Shown: one piece after another, positions 6,363-15,457 of the stretch
How the letters are laid out: each line of letters opens with the position of its first letter
Numbering within the stretch: the stretch's first letter is position 1
Assembly: GCF_039812505.1 (NCBI RefSeq)
Contig: NZ_JBDIAQ010000080.1
Span: 1-15,457, forward strand
DNA: 15,457 nucleotides
Origin: Intrasporangium_A sp039812505
GTDB lineage: Bacteria > Actinomycetota > Actinomycetes > Actinomycetales > Dermatophilaceae
Direction: 5' to 3'
The notes under the pieces: generated by a model
Database searches by the model: none
Told to the model about the DNA's origin: nothing
What the model saw: only the letters and a program-made list of their open reading frames with translations
Made by a program: the position numbers and the translations under genes

Positions 6363-7616
6363 TCACGACCGGTCGACGCGGACCCGCTGTCCCTTCGACG
6401 GCGAGGTGGTGCCCGTCCGACGGGAGCGCCGCGCGGCGGCCCGCTCGCGCCAGAGGTCCCCGAGGAACCACGCCGCCGCGCCGACGAGCAGCTCGGCGAG
6501 CAGCCAGCCGGCGAGCGGCAGGACCGGGACACCGACCCACCTGAGGCGCTCGAGCCCCAGCGCACCGTTGGCGAGCATGGTCAGCAGCGCAACCACGGCC
6601 ACGGCCAGCGCGCAGGCCGTCCCGACCGCACCGGCGCGCTCCCGGCGAGCGGCTCCCTCGAGAAGTCGCTCGGCATGCCGCGCGACGAGGGCACCGACGA
6701 GGACCGGAACGAGCAGGACCCCCCAGACCACGCCCGGATACGCGGCCTCGTCCGGTAGCGCGCCAAGGACCGGGACGAGCGGCATCAGTCCGGGATGGGC
6801 GCCGGCCGGCGAGACGAGCCCACCCGCGGCAACGGAGAAGCCCGGTCCGGCCAGGAAGGCCAGGCCCCACGTGGCGGCGTTGCCGAGGAAGGCCAGCTGT
6901 GCGAGGACAAGCACGACGTCGGCGACCAGCCCGGCGTCGTACTCCCCCTGGATGCGCACCACGTCACCCAGCGACACGAGCAGGCTGACCAGCACCAGGG
7001 CCCCGCCGGCTCCCATCAGCAGCTTCGCCCCGCGCCACGCCGAGCGCCACGCGGCCGGCGCCCAGCCGGGCAGCGCGGCGACCCCCCGCTCCAGCAGGGC
7101 CGGGGTCGTCTCCGCCCCGGGGCGCACGAGGACCAGGGCCAGGCCCAGGGCGGGCACGAGCAGCGTCCCCACGACGCCCACCGGGTCGGGACGGACCGAG
7201 CCGAGCAGGGTCAGGGCGCCGACGACGCCCGCCGCGAGCAGGTAGCCGAGCAGGTAGCCGGGCACCAGGCTGCGCCACAGCACGGCATCCCACTCGGCGC
7301 GTCGCACGCGGGTCCGGACACCGAGCAGCAGCCGTCCGGACACCCGCAAGGCAATGACGACGTAGCCGAGGAACAGCAGCAGCGGCGTGATCGACACGGC
7401 GGTGCCGGCACCGCCGACCGCCTGCCCGTGACCGAGGAACCAGATCGCGCTGCCCACGGCGAGGCCCGACCACCAGCCGAGCGAGCTCTCGGGGGCGCTG
7501 ACCCAGCCCAGCAGGGCCGGTAGCACGACGACGGCCCACGTCGCGAGCGCGGTGACGAGCCCGGCGCGGGCGGCGGTGGGCAGGGCTGACGAGGGGGAAC
7601 TGGACGTTGCACTCAC
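6363..7616 (-). CDS. DUF6350 / PerM-like polytopic membrane protein
   Basis: This 417-residue protein has about ten hydrophobic helices and a basic tail (residues 395-417, rich in R and K). The segment IWFLGHGQAVGGAGTAVSIT, followed by PLLLFLGYVV, is the family-like HG-x-ISITP region. It sits next to purN, as PerM (Rv0955) does in M. tuberculosis, where it supports cell division under stress; the same role here is inferred from family and position. The start is uncertain. GTG at 7616 is the most downstream plausible start, but AGGAG overlaps it with no spacing. An ATG at 7721 would add 35 residues that do not look membrane-related or conserved. Confidence 0.82.
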   Translation of the reverse strand: MSATSSSPSSALPTAARAGLVTALATWAVVVLPALLGWVSAPESSLGWWSGLAVGSAIWFLGHGQAVGGAGTAVSITPLLLFLGYVVIALRVSGRLLLGVRTRVRRAEWDAVLWRSLVPGYLLGYLLAAGVVGALTLLGSVRPDPVGVVGTLLVPALGLALVLVRPGAETTPALLERGVAALPGWAPAAWRSAWRGAKLLMGAGGALVLVSLLVSLGDVVRIQGEYDAGLVADVVLVLAQLAFLGNAATWGLAFLAGPGFSVAAGGLVSPAGAHPGLMPLVPVLGALPDEAAYPGVVWGVLLVPVLVGALVARHAERLLEGAARRERAGAVGTACALAVAVVALLTMLANGALGLERLRWVGVPVLPLAGWLLAELLVGAAAWFLGDLWRERAAARRSRRTGTTSPSKGQRVRVDRS

Positions 7617-7639
7617 TCCTGAGATCGGGTCCCCGCCAT
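7613..7639 (-). other. Possible 8-codon leader ORF overlapping the PerM-like start
   Basis: On the - strand, ATG at 7639 opens an 8-codon frame (MAGTRSQE) that ends in TGA. That TGA overlaps the GTG start at 7616 as GTGA. GGGGGAG lies 10 nt before the ATG. This could couple translation to the main gene, or be chance. Confidence 0.2.
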
Positions 7640-7981
7640 GGTCACAGGACTCCCCCGGCGACGCGAGCACCCACGCCGACGACACCGCGACCGACGGACC
7701 CGGCCGGTGACGACCCGGCACTACGAGGCCACGAGCGGAGGCATGCCGCCGGCCGGGCCGGGCGGATGCGCCGAGGTGCTCCAGGACCGGGTCGACCCCG
7801 GGTGCAGCGTCGCGCCCGGGAGGCTGAGGGCGGCATACCCGACCTCGCCGGGGCGAGCGGGCGCCGTCGCGCCGACCGGAGGTCCCGCCGCGACGCGCCG
7901 CGCTGGTGATCCAACGGACACGCCGCGACTCCGACCCGAGATCGCTGGGTGCGAGCAGGTCGCTCGAGGCAGCCTCAGTAC
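7640..7981. other. Stretch without a convincing gene between the PerM-like gene and the sucD repeat
   Basis: Short frames exist on both strands, including a 66-codon - strand frame at 7721-7921, but none shows a recognisable motif, a ribosome site or a consistent codon pattern. The stretch contains a GGCGGCATAC word (7829-7838) and imperfect GC-rich inverted repeats around 7743-7771. It probably holds the promoter region of the PerM-like gene, though no clear -10 was found. Confidence 0.5.
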
Positions 7982-8089
7982 CTGCTCCGCTGAGCGACTC
8001 AGTGGGCCCGCTGCTCCTCGTAGCGACTCAGTGGGCCCGCTGCTCCGCTGAGCGCATCAGCGGGCCCGCTGCTCCGCTGAGCGCAGCAG
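7982..8089. repeat. 29-bp tandem repeat, about 3.7 units, downstream of sucD
   Basis: CTGCTCC begins units at 7982, 8011, 8040 and 8069, exactly 29 bp apart. Each full unit contains GCGACTCAG or GCGCATCAG, then TGGGCCCG or CGGGCCCG. The third-to-fourth junction has the palindrome CAGCGGGCCCGCTG, and GCTC-CGCT-GAGC can form a small stem in most units. The array starts about 105 bp beyond the sucD stop (8195), so the last structured unit may serve as a transcription end. From 8090 to 8194 no gene is seen. Confidence 0.85.
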
Positions 8090-8194
8090 GTGTTGAGGGA
8101 GCACGATGCAAGACCGTCCCCCGGCCCTCACGCCGGAATCGTCGGCTCCGGCACGCGTCACCGTCGACCGGTGGGCAAGGCGAGCGGCCGAGGC

Positions 8195-9088
8195 CTACCC
8201 GGCCAGGTCCTGCATCACCTGGCGCATCAGCTCGGCCGCGGCAGACGGCGTCTTGCCGACCCTGACCCCGGCGGCCTCGAGCGCCTCCTTCTTGGCGGCC
8301 GCGGTGCCCGACGAACCGGACACGATCGCGCCCGCATGCCCCATCGTCTTGCCCTCGGGCGCGGTGAAGCCGGCGACGTAGCCGATGACCGGCTTGGTCA
8401 CGTGGGCCTTGATGTACTCGGCCGCGCGCTCCTCGGCGTCGCCGCCGATCTCGCCGATCATCACGATCGCGTCGGTGTCGGGGTCGTCCTGGAAGGCGGC
8501 CAGGCAGTCGATGTGCGTCGTGCCGATGATCGGGTCGCCGCCGATGCCGATGGCGCTGGAGAACCCGATCTCCTTCAGCTCGTACATCATCTGGTAGGTC
8601 AACGTGCCCGACTTCGACACCAGGCCGATCCGCCCCGGGCCGGCGATCGTGGCCGGGATGATGCCCGCGTTGGACTGGCCGGGGCTGATGATGCCCGGGC
8701 AGTTCGGGCCGATGATCCGGGTGGTGCCCGCCGCCTGCGCGTACGTGAAGAACTCGGCCGTGTCCCGGACCGCGACGCCCTCGGTGATGACGATAGCGAG
8801 CGGGATCTGCGCGTCGACGGCCTCGACCACCGCCGACTTGGTGAACGCCGGCGGCACGAAGACGACCGACACGTTGGCGCCGGTCTGCTCCATCGCCTCC
8901 TTGACGGTGCCGTACACCGTGACCTGCCGGTCCCCCGGGAACGCGACCGACTGGCCGGCCTTCCTCGGGTTGACCCCGCCCACGATGTCGGTGCCGGCGG
9001 CGAGCATCAGGGTGGTGTGCTTCATCCCCTCGGAGCCGGTCATGCCCTGGACGATGACCTTCGAGTCCTTGTTGAGAAAGATTGACAT
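8195..9088 (-). CDS. sucD: Succinate-CoA ligase, alpha subunit
   Basis: This 297-residue subunit binds CoA and carries the phosphohistidine of succinyl-CoA synthetase (succinyl-CoA + ADP/GDP + Pi to succinate + nucleotide triphosphate), a TCA-cycle step. Visible motifs are VIVQGMTGSEG (residues 11-21), the CoA-binding Rossmann start; GGVNPRKAG (37-45); GPNCPGIISPG (127-137); SKSGTLTYQ (158-166); and KTMGHAGAIVSG, with the active His at 251. The ATG at 9088 lies 15 nt after the sucC stop with AAAGGGACG upstream, so the pair is co-transcribed and probably translationally linked. The 3' end leads into the 29-bp repeat region. Confidence 0.97.
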   Translation of the reverse strand: MSIFLNKDSKVIVQGMTGSEGMKHTTLMLAAGTDIVGGVNPRKAGQSVAFPGDRQVTVYGTVKEAMEQTGANVSVVFVPPAFTKSAVVEAVDAQIPLAIVITEGVAVRDTAEFFTYAQAAGTTRIIGPNCPGIISPGQSNAGIIPATIAGPGRIGLVSKSGTLTYQMMYELKEIGFSSAIGIGGDPIIGTTHIDCLAAFQDDPDTDAIVMIGEIGGDAEERAAEYIKAHVTKPVIGYVAGFTAPEGKTMGHAGAIVSGSSGTAAAKKEALEAAGVRVGKTPSAAAELMRQVMQDLAG

Positions 9089-9103
9089 GGGTCGACGTCC
9101 CTT

Positions 9104-10300
9104 TCAGTTGTTGGCTGCCAGCTCGGCGGCCTTGCGGGCGGCGCCGTCCATGGTCTCCTCGATGGTGACCAGCGGGTGGTTGAGGTCGGCGAGGATCCGG
9201 CGACCCTCGGCCACGTTGTTGCCGTCGAGTCGGACGACCAGCGGCTTGGTCGCCGAGTCGCCGAGCGACTCGAGCGCGCCGGCGATGCCCTGCGCGACCT
9301 GGTCGCACGCGGTGATGCCACCGAAGACGTTGACGAAGACCGACTTGACCTGGGGATCGCCGAGGATGACGCCCAGGCCGTTGGCCATGACGTCGGCGCT
9401 GGCCCCGCCGCCGATGTCGAGGAAGTTGGCCGGGCTGGCGGGAGCGTCGGACGCCGCGCCGCCGAGGTCCTGGCCGGCGTAGGCGACCACGTCGAGGGTG
9501 CTCATCACGAGCCCGGCGCCGTTGCCGATGATGCCGACGTTGCCGTCGAGCTTCACGTAGTTCAGGCCCAGCTCCTTCGCCTTGGCCTCGAGGGGGTCGG
9601 CCGAGGCCTTGTCCTCGAGGTCGGCGTGCTCGGGGTGCCGGAAGTCGGCGTTGCCGTCGAGGGTCACCTTGCCGTCGAGGGCGATGATCGAGCCGTCCTC
9701 GGTCTTGACGAGGGGGTTGACCTCCACGAGGGTCGCGTCCTCGTCGTGGTAGACCTGCCAGAGCGACTTCAGCACCGGGACGATGGCGGCACCGGTCGCC
9801 GCGTCGAAGCCGGCCTCGTCGACGATCTGCCGGGCCTTGGCGTCGTCGATGCCGACGTTGGGGTCGACCTCGACCTTCGCCAGTGCCTCGGGACGTTCGA
9901 CCGCGAGCTGCTCGATCTCCATGCCGCCCTCCTTGGAGCACATGGCCAGGTAGCTGCGGTTGGCACGGTCGAGCAGGATCGAGAAGTAGTACTCCTCGGC
10001 GATCCTGGCTCCGGCGGCGACCATGACCGTGCCGACGGTGTGGCCCTTGATGTCCATGCCGAGGATGCTGTGTGCGGCATCGGCTGCCTCGTCCAGGCTC
10101 CGGGCGACCTTGACGCCCCCGGCCTTGCCACGGCCACCGGTCTTGACCTGCGCCTTGACGACCGTCACGCCGCCTGAGCCCGCGCCGATGCGCTCGGCGG
10201 CCGCGCGGGCCTGCTCGGGCGTGGTGGCAATGGCTCCGGCCAGCACCGGGACGCCGTGCGCCTCGAACACGTCGCGCGCTTGGTACTCGAAGAGATCCAC
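9104..10300 (-). CDS. sucC: ADP-forming succinate-CoA ligase, beta subunit
   Basis: This 398-residue ATP-grasp subunit binds nucleotide and succinate and pairs with SucD. Motifs are DLFEYQARDVFEAHGVPVL (residues 2-20), KAQVKTGGRGKAGGVK, EEYYFSILLDR, LVEVNPLVKTEDG (magnesium-binding ATP-grasp region), ALDGKVTLDGNADFRH, NYVKLDGNVGIIGNGAGL, NFLDIGGGA and the FVNVFGGITACD loop near the alpha-subunit interface. The GTG at 10300 begins the conserved DLFEYQ start. GAGGACGGA upstream is a loose Shine-Dalgarno. It is the first gene of sucCD, divergent from the lipase gene across about 270 bp. Confidence 0.97.
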   Translation of the reverse strand: MDLFEYQARDVFEAHGVPVLAGAIATTPEQARAAAERIGAGSGGVTVVKAQVKTGGRGKAGGVKVARSLDEAADAAHSILGMDIKGHTVGTVMVAAGARIAEEYYFSILLDRANRSYLAMCSKEGGMEIEQLAVERPEALAKVEVDPNVGIDDAKARQIVDEAGFDAATGAAIVPVLKSLWQVYHDEDATLVEVNPLVKTEDGSIIALDGKVTLDGNADFRHPEHADLEDKASADPLEAKAKELGLNYVKLDGNVGIIGNGAGLVMSTLDVVAYAGQDLGGAASDAPASPANFLDIGGGASADVMANGLGVILGDPQVKSVFVNVFGGITACDQVAQGIAGALESLGDSATKPLVVRLDGNNVAEGRRILADLNHPLVTIEETMDGAARKAAELAANN

Positions 10301-10386
10301 AGGGTCATCCGTCCTCGTCGTCGGTTGGCGTCGACCACCGCCAGCCGGGAGGGCCCGCCCGCGCAGTCGACAAGGGTCCGTTCCGG

Positions 10387-10392
10387 ACTCTA
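10387..10392 (-). promoter_or_regulatory. Putative -10 (TAGAGT) of sucCD
   Basis: TAGAGT on the - strand lies within TCTAGAGTCC in the sucC-lipase divergent region and would give a leader of about 80 nt. The -35 is poor. No other strong candidate was seen between 10301 and 10555. Confidence 0.35.
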
Positions 10393-10555
10393 GACCCACC
10401 GCACCGGGTAGCCCCACCCGTGAGCTCGACGAAAAGGGGTTCGGGCGGCGCCCGTACCGGGTCCACCGCGCCCGGTCGTGCGCGGTCACTACCCGAGAAG
10501 TCTCGAGACGGCAACTCTCGGCGCGGATTGACCCAGTCGGGCGCATCCCCGGGGG

Positions 10556-10561
10556 TAGCCT
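10556..10561 (+). promoter_or_regulatory. Putative -10 (TAGCCT) of the lipase gene, leaderless arrangement
   Basis: TAGCCT is followed by 7 nt (CCTGAAT) and then GTG at 10569. There is no Shine-Dalgarno. The spacing supports 10569 as the start over the downstream GTG at 10629. Confidence 0.4.
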
Positions 10562-10568
10562 CCTGAAT

Positions 10569-11507
10569 GTGGCTGGGGTAGCACCCGCGGCGACGGAGCC
10601 GCATCGCACCGAGCCGGGCCGTGACAGCGTGTCGGGAGGCCCCGGCCTCCTCGACGACGTCCGTGCCATGGGTCGAGCCCTGTGCCGGCCGGTCGGCTTG
10701 GCGGGCATGGCCCTCGAGGCGTCCTGGATCGGGCTGCATCTCGGGCTGTGGCCGCTCGGGCACGTCGGGTCGCGTCGCAGCGACCAGCGCGGTGGCTATC
10801 GGATCGGTCACCTGTCGCCAACCCAGCGTGGCCTGGCGGTCCACAACATCGAGGCGGCCGAGACCCCGATCCTGCTCGTGCACGGCATGGTCGACAATCG
10901 CTCGATCTTCACGGTCCTGCGCCGGGGTCTGCGCCGGCGCGGCTTCGGCCGGGTCGAGACGATCAACTACTCGATCCTGACCGGCGACGTGCGCCGGGCC
11001 GCGGCAGACCTCGGCGAGGAGGTCGAACGTCTCGTCGCCGAGACCGGCTACGAGCGGCTCCACGTGATCGCCCACTCCCTCGGCGGGCTCATCGCCCGCT
11101 ACTACGTCACCCGGCTCGGGGGGGACGAGCGGGTCGACACGCTCGTCACGCTGGGCACCCCGCACCAGGGCACCTACGTGGCCTACGGGTGGACCAACGG
11201 GCTGACGCGCCAGCTGCGACCCGGCAGTGCCCTGCTGGCCGAGCTCGATGCGCCGATCCCGCGGTGCCGCACCAAGTTCGTCGCCTACCGGTCGGACATC
11301 GACCAGCTCGTCGTGCCGCAACGCAACGCGGGGCTGCACCACCCGGACCTCAGCGTCCACAACGTCGAGCTGCGCGGGATCGGGCACATGAGCCTGCCGA
11401 TCACCCGGTCGGTGGTCCACAGCATCTCGTCGACGCTGGGCCACCTCGACGCCACCGGCGCTACTGTCACCCCGGGGGTCAGCCCGCTCGAGCAGCGCCG
11501 CGGCTGA
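10569..11507 (+). CDS. Alpha/beta-hydrolase lipase/esterase
   Basis: This 312-residue protein is a lipase-type alpha/beta hydrolase. ILLVHGMVDNRSIF (residues 101-114) is the oxyanion-hole strand and loop. VIAHSLGGLIARYYV (166-180) holds the nucleophile Ser170. LVTLGTPHQGT (192-202) is the typical lipase strand after the nucleophile. YRSDIDQLVVP (240-250) gives the acid, Asp243 or Asp245. GIGHMSLP (270-277) gives His273. A hydrophobic stretch PVGLAGMALEASWIGLHLGL (41-60) precedes the catalytic domain and may associate with the membrane; no classical signal peptide cleavage site is clear. The start may be GTG 10569 or GTG 10629. The natural lipid or ester is unknown. In the M. tuberculosis order recalled above, this gene is absent from this position. 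Confidence 0.85.
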   Translation: MAGVAPAATEPHRTEPGRDSVSGGPGLLDDVRAMGRALCRPVGLAGMALEASWIGLHLGLWPLGHVGSRRSDQRGGYRIGHLSPTQRGLAVHNIEAAETPILLVHGMVDNRSIFTVLRRGLRRRGFGRVETINYSILTGDVRRAAADLGEEVERLVAETGYERLHVIAHSLGGLIARYYVTRLGGDERVDTLVTLGTPHQGTYVAYGWTNGLTRQLRPGSALLAELDAPIPRCRTKFVAYRSDIDQLVVPQRNAGLHHPDLSVHNVELRGIGHMSLPITRSVVHSISSTLGHLDATGATVTPGVSPLEQRRG

Positions 11508-11600
11508 CGGCCGGGGGGTGCGTCGAGGACGGGGCCACTGCACGCACGCCATGACGCACGCGCCGAGTCGACCGGGGCTGCCCATTCGGGGCGCCCGTCC

Positions 11601-11744
11601 GGGTCACTTGGGTATGCTGCAGCGTCCGCCCATTCGTGCGAGGTGCGTCACAATCTTGTGGGTGAGCGAGCGTAGACCTGTGCAACGCGTTTTGCGATAA
11701 CGAAATGGTTACAGTTACAGTGAACCGGTCGCCACCGGTCAAGT
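11601..11744 (+). promoter_or_regulatory. A/T-richer control region of the M23 peptidase gene
   Basis: This 144-bp stretch is less GC-rich than its surroundings and has no gene. It contains TATGCT (11613-11618, possible -10), CACAA-TC-TTGTG (11649-11660), and GGTTACAGTTACAGTGAACC (11707-11726). The last reads GTAACTGTAACC on the other strand, which is a 6-bp direct repeat. ACCGGT also occurs twice, about 10 bp apart (around 11725-11740). The GTAAC repeat could be a regulator site; MtrA-type sites upstream of cell-wall hydrolase genes are one candidate, as an inference. No known riboswitch pattern was recognised. Confidence 0.35.
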
Positions 11745-11750
11745 TAGGGT
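11745..11750 (+). promoter_or_regulatory. Putative -10 (TAGGGT) of the M23 peptidase gene
   Basis: TAGGGT is followed by 9 nt (ATCCATTCC) and then GTG at 11760, with no Shine-Dalgarno. TGAACC with an 18-nt spacer is a weak -35. A leaderless or near-leaderless transcript is plausible. Confidence 0.45.
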
Positions 11751-11759
11751 ATCCATTCC

Positions 11760-12566
11760 GTGTCCCAGTTCCGTTACGCAGGTCGCCATCGGGCTCACTC
11801 AGAGGCCCTTCGCGCACGTCGCCTCCTCGTTCCCATCGCCTTGGTCTCGACGGCCGTCGCCGGCGGCATCGTCGTGCAGGGCACCGCGGCCAGCGGCCCG
11901 AGCGCGGATGCCCTTGCGGTGCAGAACCTGTCCAACAGCGTCGGCAGCCTCGAGCCGGACGTCCGGGACCTCGCCGTGGCCGCCGCCGGCTCCGCCCGCC
12001 AGGCGTCGGCGGCCGGGTCGCGGGACGCCTCACGGATGGCAATGGCCGGTGTCGTGAGCCAGGCCGACGAAGCGGCGGCGCTGGCCGACGCCGAGCAGGC
12101 CCGCAAGGCCACCGCCGCCAAGGCTGCTGCGGCCAAGAAGGCCAAGGCTGTCGAGGCGGCCCGCAAGAAGGCGCAGCGCTGGGTGTCGCCGATCGCGAAC
12201 TACACCCTCACCTCTGGGTACGGCTGGCGCTGGGGCCGCATGCATCCCGCGCAGGACCTGGCCGCTCCGACCGGCACGCCGGTACGCGCTCTATCGACCG
12301 GCACCGTCATCTTCGCCGGCTGGTCCAGCGAGGGCTACGGCAACTTCGTCAAGATCCGCTACTGGGACGGCACCGTCTCGTGGTTCGCACACAACAGCCG
12401 CCTGCTGGTCAGCGTCGGCGAGCAGGTCAAGCCGGGCCAGGTCGTGTCGTACAGCGGCAGCACCGGCAACTCGACGGGCCCGCACCTGCACCTGGAGATC
12501 CACCCGCGCGGCGGCGCCGCGGTAGCACCGCGCGCATGGCTCGGCCAGAAGGGTGTGCGGCTCTGA
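11760..12566 (+). CDS. LytM-type M23 peptidoglycan endopeptidase, membrane-anchored or secreted
   Basis: This 268-residue protein has a short basic N-terminus (RYAGRHRAHSEALRARR), a hydrophobic segment (about residues 22-41) that serves as signal or anchor, an Ala/Lys-rich probable coiled coil (about 100-140) and a C-terminal LytM domain. The zinc site is complete: His162 and Asp166 in MHPAQDLAAP, and His244 in GPHLHLEIHP, with His242 and His211 (WFAHNS) as the catalytic histidines. An intact site suggests an active hydrolase rather than an EnvC-like activator. The corresponding gene lies between pcrA and sucC in M. tuberculosis (Rv0950c). The GTG at 11760 is the start chosen, as the residues that follow look typical. 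It converges on pcrA. Confidence 0.9.
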   Translation: MSQFRYAGRHRAHSEALRARRLLVPIALVSTAVAGGIVVQGTAASGPSADALAVQNLSNSVGSLEPDVRDLAVAAAGSARQASAAGSRDASRMAMAGVVSQADEAAALADAEQARKATAAKAAAAKKAKAVEAARKKAQRWVSPIANYTLTSGYGWRWGRMHPAQDLAAPTGTPVRALSTGTVIFAGWSSEGYGNFVKIRYWDGTVSWFAHNSRLLVSVGEQVKPGQVVSYSGSTGNSTGPHLHLEIHPRGGAAVAPRAWLGQKGVRL

Positions 12567-12583
12567 CGGCAGAGCACGGACGA

Positions 12584-12598
12584 GCGGGCCTGGCCCGC
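12584..12598. terminator. Short hairpin between M23 gene and pcrA
   Basis: GCGGGCC-T-GGCCCGC is a perfect inverted repeat; with a realistic loop the stem is GCGGG/CCCGC. It lies in the 57-bp gap between two convergent stops. There is no T-tract. Confidence 0.35.
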
Positions 12599-12623
12599 AC
12601 GACCGGCGGTGTCCGGCGGTGCC

Positions 12624-15137
<2,514 letters not shown>

Positions 15138-15146
15138 GGTGCCCCA

Positions 15147-15152
15147 ACCCTA
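15147..15152 (-). promoter_or_regulatory. Putative pcrA -10 (TAGGGT), leaderless or near-leaderless
   Basis: On the - strand TAGGGT is followed by 9 nt (TGGGGCACC) and then ATG. The same hexamer and spacing occur before the M23 peptidase start. No -35 is clear. Confidence 0.4.
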
Positions 15153-15195
15153 CGTCCCGTCCCGGACACCCGGCCGTCGTGACCATGGCGCAGGT

Positions 15196-15406
15196 CGTGT
15201 CGCGCGGGCCCGGCGCACGTCATGTCGCGCGGTCAGGCGCGCGTCATGTCGCGTGGGCCCGGCATAGGCCATGTCGCGCGGTCAGGGCGCGCGTCATGTC
15301 GCGCGGTCCCGGCGCAGGTCATGTCGCGTGGTCAGGGCGCGCGTCATGTCGCGCGGGCCTGACGCAGGTCATGTCGCGCGGCGGTCAGGGCGCGCGTCAT
15401 GTCGCG
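15196..15406. repeat. 25-bp tandem repeat with alternating A/B units, about 8.4 units
   Basis: CATGTCGCG (or CGTGTCGCG for the first) begins units at 15196, 15221, 15245, 15270, 15295, 15320, 15345, 15370 and 15398, so steps are 25 bp except one of 24 and one of 28. Two unit types alternate strictly: B (for example GGGCCCGGCGCA) and A (GGTCAGGGCGCGCGT). The real period is therefore 50 bp. Each A-to-B junction can form a GCGCG/CGCGC hairpin around TCATGT. The array starts 59 bp upstream of the pcrA ATG, outside the coding frame. From 15407 to 15457 nothing further is seen. Confidence 0.92.
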
Positions 15407-15457
15407 CCATGCACCATCCCTGAGCACGGGGCCGGCCCACGTACGTGACTTGGCGTG

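Noticed and set aside
7721..7921. 66-codon - strand frame upstream of the PerM-like gene
   Set aside because: Low-complexity translation, no ribosome site, no family motif; it may be a shadow.
11600..11759. Cyclic di-AMP (ydaO-type) riboswitch upstream of the peptidase
   Set aside because: Such riboswitches occur before some actinobacterial wall hydrolases, but the characteristic conserved blocks and pairing were not found here.
15179..15448. 89-codon frame across the 25-bp repeats
   Set aside because: Unit length is not a multiple of 3, the translation is low-complexity R/A/G/H, and it follows the repeat rather than a gene.

Overview
The window looks like high-GC actinobacterial chromosome. 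Codon third positions are strongly G/C, several starts are GTG, and the gene set is the conserved pcrA / M23 peptidase / sucC-sucD / PerM-like membrane protein / purN-purH neighbourhood. From memory, this is the order around Rv0949 to Rv0957 in Mycobacterium tuberculosis. Gene content suggests a Micrococcales-type actinobacterium, possibly Intrasporangiaceae-like; this placement is an inference.

Layout from left to right. The tail of an unrecognised + strand gene (1-87) is followed by a 52-bp tandem repeat. A - strand short-chain dehydrogenase-like gene (483-1139) is divergent from a + strand class III CoA-transferase (1222-2400). The CoA-transferase converges, across a strong hairpin, on a - strand pair: a DinB/DUF664-type protein (2944-3546) and a PPOX-fold F420-type flavoprotein (2521-2934). 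Next come purH and purN on the - strand (3615-5882). A small + strand three-helix membrane protein (5940-6332) is divergent from purN and converges on a - strand DUF6350/PerM-like polytopic protein (6363-7616). About 580 bp without a convincing gene (7617-8194) holds a 29-bp tandem repeat just beyond the 3' end of sucD. sucC-sucD (9104-10300 and 8195-9088) are on the - strand. A + strand lipase/esterase (10569-11507) and a + strand LytM-type M23 peptidase (11760-12566) follow, then - strand pcrA (12624-15137), with a 25-bp tandem repeat upstream of pcrA.

The genes are mainly housekeeping: two steps of purine synthesis, one TCA-cycle step, a DNA repair helicase, a cell-wall hydrolase and a division-associated membrane protein. 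Accessory enzymes lie around them. No mobile element, phage, CRISPR array, rRNA or tRNA was seen.

The most notable points are these. (1) purN has no stop codon before purH, so one reading frame could give a PurN-PurH fusion, although purH keeps its own ribosome binding site. (2) Six genes have a TANNNT hexamer 6-9 nt before the start codon and no clear Shine-Dalgarno, which is the leaderless arrangement. (3) Three unrelated intergenic tandem repeats have periods of 52, 29 and 25 bp; the 25-bp one alternates two unit types. (4) The SDR-like protein has Leu where the catalytic Tyr should be. No clearly novel multi-gene system was found.
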